Below, piece by piece: positions 60,901-64,000 of a stretch of DNA of 64,000 bases. The translations under genes and the position numbers were made by a program. A model generated the notes under the pieces. That model searched no databases. It worked only from the letters and a program-made list of their open reading frames with translations, and was not told the DNA's origin. Source of the DNA: Paragorgia papillata (lineage: Eukaryota > Cnidaria > Anthozoa > Scleralcyonacea > Coralliidae); the NCBI GenBank assembly GCA_035771165.1, contig JAWNZC010000444.1, forward strand, positions 969,501 through 1,033,500, written 5' to 3'. Positions within the stretch are counted from its first letter, which is position 1, and each line of letters opens with the position of its first letter.

Positions 60901-61878
60901 TTTGTGGTACACTATGAAGCCCTTGATCAGATTCTGGAGCATGGTTTGAAATTAACAAAAATTCATCGCGCGGTTTCATTTACTGAAAAAGCTTGGATGG
61001 AGCCGTACATTATGTTAAATACAAAATTAAGGACAGCTGCCAAGAATGACTTTGAAAAAGATTTTTATAAACTTATGAATAATGCTCCATATGGAAAGAC
61101 CATGGAAAATGTAAGAAACAGGATTGACGTCAGGTTGGTGTCATTTGAAGACCAGGTTGAAAAATTGGCAAAAAAACCACATTACAAAGGCATCAGTATA
61201 TTTACAGAAAACCTGGGAGCTGTACATATGAGAAAGACAAGAGTCAAACTAAACAAGCCCATATATATGGGAGCTGCAATACTTGACAAGAGTAAAATAA
61301 CCATGTATGACTTCCATTACAATTATGTAAAGCCAAAATATGGGGATCGATCAAAGTTGTTGTTTACAGACACAGACTCCTTGTGTTATGAAATTAAAAC
61401 TAATGACTTCTTTGTTGATATTTTGCCAGATGTTGCAACAATGTTTGACACCTCTAACTTTCCTGAGAACCATCCAAGTGGTATCAAAAGAGAGAATATG
61501 AAAGTCCTTGGCAAAATGAAATCAGAAACTGGTGCCGACCAAATATCAAAATTTGCAGCTCTAAGATCAAAATTATATGCGATCAAAATGGCAAAAGAAA
61601 GAAATCCCGTAACTGGGTTATGGGAGGAAAGGGAGGACAAGAAGTGTAAAGGTATACCAAAGCCTGTCATCAACAACGATATCAAATTTGATGATTATTT
61701 CAACTGTTTGTTCTCTGGTAAAAACTTATTAAAGGGAATGAACACTTTTAGAAGTACAAACCATACCATCCACACCATCCATGTAAATAAGATAGCCTTG
61801 AATTCTGAGGATGACAAAAGAATTATACTGGATGACAAAATTAGTACTTTGGCGATTGGACATTACAAAACTAAGTAA
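57913..61878 (+). CDS. Protein-primed DNA polymerase B, 1321 aa
   Basis: Residues 1-130 are Lys-rich coiled coil and may hold the terminal-protein region. DNYCFLY (about 298) and WNDHFSAI (about 391) give a Cys/His pair like the OTU-like segment of Polinton polymerases, followed by a CxxC...H...C finger (about 418-441). The exonuclease motifs are VADFECM (about 477), FHNFSGYDSHLI (about 641) and YLKTDVLGLSD (about 813). Between them is an HNH/endonuclease-VII-like CYVC...DHDHLNGRYRGAAHNDCN (about 579-630). Polymerase motifs are A YLDKNNLYGHSM (about 910), B KLMNNAPYGKTME (about 1053) and C FTDTDSLCYE (about 1152). All catalytic Asp are present. It copies the element's linear DNA from a protein primer. 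Confidence 0.95.
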   Translation: MTKFTNDPKLLKIRENARLRKQRQLQRDKEMKPFNPKRLAKLQEKAKEKELKMEQKLVNQQDRLQDDLKKFQQKTEKKLQTKERAKWGREIRQEEARQDKFKWDKKWKGVSKKLKKTRQVLGNKLSKVFKRKTKINKKLRQTEPIMIKNFANGKAALYEISSQNYKDPTVFLEQTTASVEKLINGVENSKKVKTTLVCKLVHYDYVENLEEVDLFYFGSNMKAMTTTEDVTELYKESKQEMLENLAKHQKKGSGWSIRSVEKLHISITKYKPLNGKRYQQLPKFIRDKKAIINPKNEKDNYCFLYAVAIAETLEKEPEAKKLERIPVSIQLMVEEYDVSGLSFPVKIKDISKFEKLNKIGVNVLSYDDEIKKVFQMQISRSEHEKRVNLFWWNDHFSAIKDKSRLLSDQNNDHQHQKFFCDFCLNPFETEKIMNEHATICRTHDAQIQQYPEKGVDDIMGWSGKDFKKTQDVPFIIVADFECMLKTLKCGKNDESKSYTQKYQEHIPISYGFNIICSDPKIYSGKYVSYTKQHDFEDIGQMFVESLEKEAKKIWNTYLKEPKKIIMTTNDEQNFQNATTCYVCGGQFVRRNPKDLDPKSLWKANKTTAKSKVRDHDHLNGRYRGAAHNDCNYLMASARHIPVLFHNFSGYDSHLISKYLGVSNGKLGCIAKTEEEYISVNKTFWMDGGFKKNEKGETVKKWVPLELRFLDSLKFMSSSLATLTLNLPNNEFHYTENGFKDYPKEDVDLLKRKGVFPYEFLDSSKKLDCTEFPPHKEFHSRLTGKNVSIEDYQHGKKVWNKFGCKSLRDYMELYLKTDVLGLSDVIQSFRKMCKETYKLDPMWHYTTPGLAWDALLKMTGQKLELLTDPDMYLMIEKGIRGGISTITHRYAEANNKYMEDFNPEKESIFIPYLDKNNLYGHSMIQPLPVGGFGWVPKEELDDWKKYLKMEGEGCFLEVDLEYPKELHDLHNEMPFAAEKLMVNKVEKLVPNLNDKEKFVVHYEALDQILEHGLKLTKIHRAVSFTEKAWMEPYIMLNTKLRTAAKNDFEKDFYKLMNNAPYGKTMENVRNRIDVRLVSFEDQVEKLAKKPHYKGISIFTENLGAVHMRKTRVKLNKPIYMGAAILDKSKITMYDFHYNYVKPKYGDRSKLLFTDTDSLCYEIKTNDFFVDILPDVATMFDTSNFPENHPSGIKRENMKVLGKMKSETGADQISKFAALRSKLYAIKMAKERNPVTGLWEEREDKKCKGIPKPVINNDIKFDDYFNCLFSGKNLLKGMNTFRSTNHTIHTIHVNKIALNSEDDKRIILDDKISTLAIGHYKTK

Positions 61879-61892
61879 ATTAAGTTCAAAAG

Positions 61893-61913
61893 TTGTATTC
61901 AAAAAGAATACAA
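61893..61913. terminator. Hairpin between convergent polymerase and zinc-finger genes
   Basis: TTGTATTC-AAAAA-GAATACAA, then ATTTTTTTTT. Confidence 0.7.
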
Positions 61914-61931
61914 ATTTTTTTTGGGGGATGT

Positions 61932-62180
61932 TTAAAATTTTTTATTACTCCTAATTTTTTTTGTGTGGGACCTTAAATGGATATCTACCTCCTTTTTTGT
62001 TTTAAAGTTTTTTCCACATGAACATTCCATTGTTAGGTCTAAATCCTGTTTATGAGCAACTTTTGTGTGTAACCTTAGTGCTGTTTCTGTTTTTACTTCA
62101 AAATTACACTTTTCGCAGACAAACATAGTATTTTTGTAAACAGTTTCAAATATGGCGCGTGTTTTTTTAGTCCTTGGCAT
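61932..62180 (-). CDS. Polinton C2H2 zinc-finger protein, 82 aa
   Basis: Finger 1 is CEKCNFEVKTETALRLHTKV (closing AH); finger 2 is CSCGKNFKTKKEVDIHLRSH with a shortened Cys hinge. It resembles the plus-strand gene at 41929-42195 in finger 1 (TALRLH) and at the C-terminus (HTKK-R). It is transcribed inward from the right repeat, so each end of the element carries a related zinc-finger gene. Confidence 0.75.
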   Translation of the reverse strand: MPRTKKTRAIFETVYKNTMFVCEKCNFEVKTETALRLHTKVAHKQDLDLTMECSCGKNFKTKKEVDIHLRSHTKKIRSNKKF

Positions 62181-62246
62181 TCTCTTTTTTATTCTTATTT
62201 TTTTAAAAAATTTTTTGAAGTTTGGGTGGATCGATTAAAAAAAAAA

Positions 62247-62487
62247 CCCAAAAACCCCAAAAAGTCCCAAAAACTTGGCAGCCATCTTTAAAAAAATCCA
62301 GGAGGGGGTCGCGAAAAAAATTCGAAACCATTTTGGAAAATTGTCCCGGGATCGGATGTCAAAATTTTTAAAAAATCCAGGAGGGGGTCGCGAACCTTTT
62401 TAGAAGGGGTGGGTAAGCTTTTCAAAGTTTTAGTAAACAAATGGCCGCCATTAAGGTATGTCCCAGAATCGGCCTTTTGACACTACT
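62247..62487 (-). repeat. Polinton right terminal inverted repeat
   Basis: 241 bp, complement of 40988-41228 with no difference noticed. It ends ...GGCCTTTTGACACTACT. Confidence 0.93.
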
Positions 62488-62493
62488 GGCATC
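62488..62493. repeat. Polinton target-site duplication, right
   Basis: GGCATC, identical to 40982-40987. Confidence 0.95.
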
Positions 62494-63401
62494 TTTGATT
62501 TCTGGAGTTATCCAAGGCCTATCCGTTGGATGTGGTTTAAAGGATTTCATCGGGAAATGCTTGACCATTAAGTTATTTAATTCATTCATAAAGTAGTTGA
62601 GCTTTGATTGGCACGTAGCAAGATGGTAGATAGGTGTCCAGTTGACTTCATTGAGGTCTTCATCGAAGGAGTGCCTGCAACTAGGAGGATATCTTAGTTT
62701 ACGAACCGTTTTGGCAGGTGGATGACGTGGAGGTTGGCATGGTTTTACGACGACAGAAGAATGGTCAGAATTTCCAATTGGGTATAAATCTCGGCTTTGT
62801 TATAGAACATTGAGACACTAGTGAATATCTTGTCGAGGATATTGCTGCCTCTAGTTGGCTGACATACTAAGTTCTTCAATTTGAAGGAGGAGCAGATTCT
62901 GGAATGGTTGAACTGATTAAAGTCACCAGCAAGAATGATTGCAGCGTTAGGGTGTTTCATAAGGGCCAGATCCAACGAGTCATATAAATGTTGACGAAGA
63001 ATGCTGTCGTCTGCGTTGGGAGGGTGGTAAACTGCAGCAAGGATAATGGAGTTAATACCACGTGGGAGACGATCAGGTTTTAGTAGGGACCAAAAACATT
63101 CAACATCAGAATTGTTCAACTCGGTTAACGGGGAATGCTTTAAATTGTCTTTGATGTAAACACAAACACCACCACCACGTTTATCGAGAGATCTATCTTT
63201 CCTGTAGATGTAGTATTGAGGTATGCTAATTAGGTTGTCAGAGATATTAGAAGACAGCCAAGTTTCTGTGATTATCGCAACATCAGGATTTATATTTTGA
63301 AGAGTAGCAGCAAGTTCGTCAATTTTATTCACTAGGGATCTTGTATTGCTGAGAAAAAGTTCGGGGAAACCACGAAAAGTTTCTTTAGAAGTTGAGGCCA
63401 T
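62494..63401 (-). pseudogene. LINE (CR1/Jockey-like) endonuclease, 5' part split by the Polinton
   Basis: The minus-strand frame from ATG 63401 encodes an APE-type endonuclease: LFLSNTRSLVNKIDEL, AIITETWLS (metal-binding Glu), RGGGVCVYIK, LAAVYHPP, ILAGDFNQFNH (catalytic DFN) and LDKIF. The frame stops at 62745, but the final SDHS motif is present in another frame at about 62757, so a one-base shift near 62780 had already broken this copy. The rest, down to the Polinton border, is the endonuclease-RT linker. The RT is at 39194-40987. Confidence 0.88.
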
Positions 63402-64000
63402 AAGTTGAATATTTAATAAGTTGTGCTTGTAAACCCAAACTTAGCATTCATATTGATAGTTGTCAAGTGGTTCTGTGTTGTGAAATTTCTCACGGTAGTT
63501 TATCGTTATTGACCAAATGTTACTACCAAAATCAGTAGAGTGCTCGTCTGGCCCAAAATAACGACGCGTCAATAACAAGCCTAACGCAAAGGAATGTAAT
63601 CACGTGAGTGAAAGAATACAGTCTTACGGCAAGTTTATTCCGTATGGTTCTTTAGTTCTCTATTACGGTAGACTGTACCCAGTCCCTCCTGAAGACGGCG
63701 CGCGGGAGAGAAAAGGAGTGGACAATGTCGTTGAAGTTGCGTTTGTCCTAGGCTCCGCCTAGTAATTTTTTAAAATGTTATTATATATTAACATTTCTCA
63801 ATATTATTCGTTAGATTAAGTTTATAATTTAACGTAACGTAGAACCAGTCCCATATAACCAAATTATATATATATGTCAACATGATCGTTTGAATATGAT
63901 ATAAATATTGATTCAAACCAGGTGAAGATCGGATGTCTGTGAGAAAATGTATAAGCGATCGAAGTCTGTCGTATTCTCTATTTATCTTCGACAACTGAAA
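63402..64000. other. LINE 5' flank or host intron, nothing assigned
   Basis: I looked for the acidic last exon of the WASP gene on the plus strand and did not find one. The minus-strand frame at 63788-63994 has no recognisable domain. Confidence 0.4.

Larger units (their letters stand above)
40988..62487. mobile_element. Complete Polinton/Maverick element
   Basis: 21,500 bp, with 241-bp terminal inverted repeats beginning AGTAGTGTCAAAAGG and a 6-bp duplication GGCATC. It encodes the defining set: protein-primed PolB, RVE integrase, packaging ATPase, major and minor capsid proteins. It also encodes putative surface proteins, an AEP primase and about a dozen other frames. All recognised genes are open, the repeats match to the base wherever I compared them, and the duplication is perfect. 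These point to a recent integration. It interrupts a LINE open frame. Genes are mostly on the plus strand, with four on the minus strand. Confidence 0.97.

Noticed and set aside
40988..62487. Contaminating virus or bacterial contig
   Set aside because: The flanks continue one LINE on both sides with a perfect duplication, so the element is integrated in the host chromosome.

Overview
The window is eukaryotic, almost certainly from an invertebrate animal. A cnidarian is my best guess, judging from the mix of a 5S-derived SINE, hAT elements with 5-bp duplications, Penelope-like and BEL/Pao relics, and intron-rich genes of metazoan type; that identification is inference. Most of the sequence is AT-rich non-coding DNA packed with transposon remains. 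Two host genes stand out. One has four exons (8702-8849, 12069-12114, 23401-23693, 24243-25180) whose phases join without a break. It encodes about 474 residues: a degenerate Rab-like GTPase domain fused to an IRE1-like protein kinase domain. The other is a WASP/N-WASP-type actin regulator (exons at 33803, 34391, 35904, 36796 and 38954) with CRIB/GBD, proline-rich, WH2 and central-type segments. Its WH1 exons and last acidic exon were not found.

The introns hold a layered set of mobile elements, several with ends that can be defined exactly: a hAT element (3412-4570, 8-bp duplication), two related hAT-like elements with 5-bp duplications (6809-8531 and 13030-14921), a Tc1/mariner element (9595-11483), a Ty3/Gypsy retrotransposon with two apparently identical 129-bp LTRs and a 5-bp duplication (12776-18967), a Mutator-like element with a 10-bp duplication (20650-21830), a Harbinger-like MITE (27475-28084), and many fold-back elements. 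A cluster of unrelated long palindromes fills much of the last visible WASP intron (37920-38830).

The main feature is a 21,500-bp Polinton/Maverick (40988-62487) with 241-bp terminal inverted repeats and a perfect 6-bp target duplication (GGCATC). It sits inside a minus-strand CR1/Jockey-like LINE (3' part 39194-40987, 5' part 62494-63401), which itself lies in or beside the WASP gene. It has about 24 apparently intact genes: protein-primed DNA polymerase B, retroviral-type integrase, major and minor capsid proteins, packaging ATPase, and several membrane or coiled-coil proteins. Beyond the usual set it has two putative virion-surface proteins (one LamG-like, one collagen-like with a globular head) sharing their N-terminus and leader, an NCLDV-type AEP primase without a helicase, a zinc-ribbon protein, three zinc-finger proteins, repeated NUMOD-like modules and a candidate myristoylated protein. 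No adenain-like maturation protease was seen. AT-rich hairpins follow many of its genes and twelve genes start at ATAAATG. Together these suggest a recently integrated, virion-forming element with its own expression signals.
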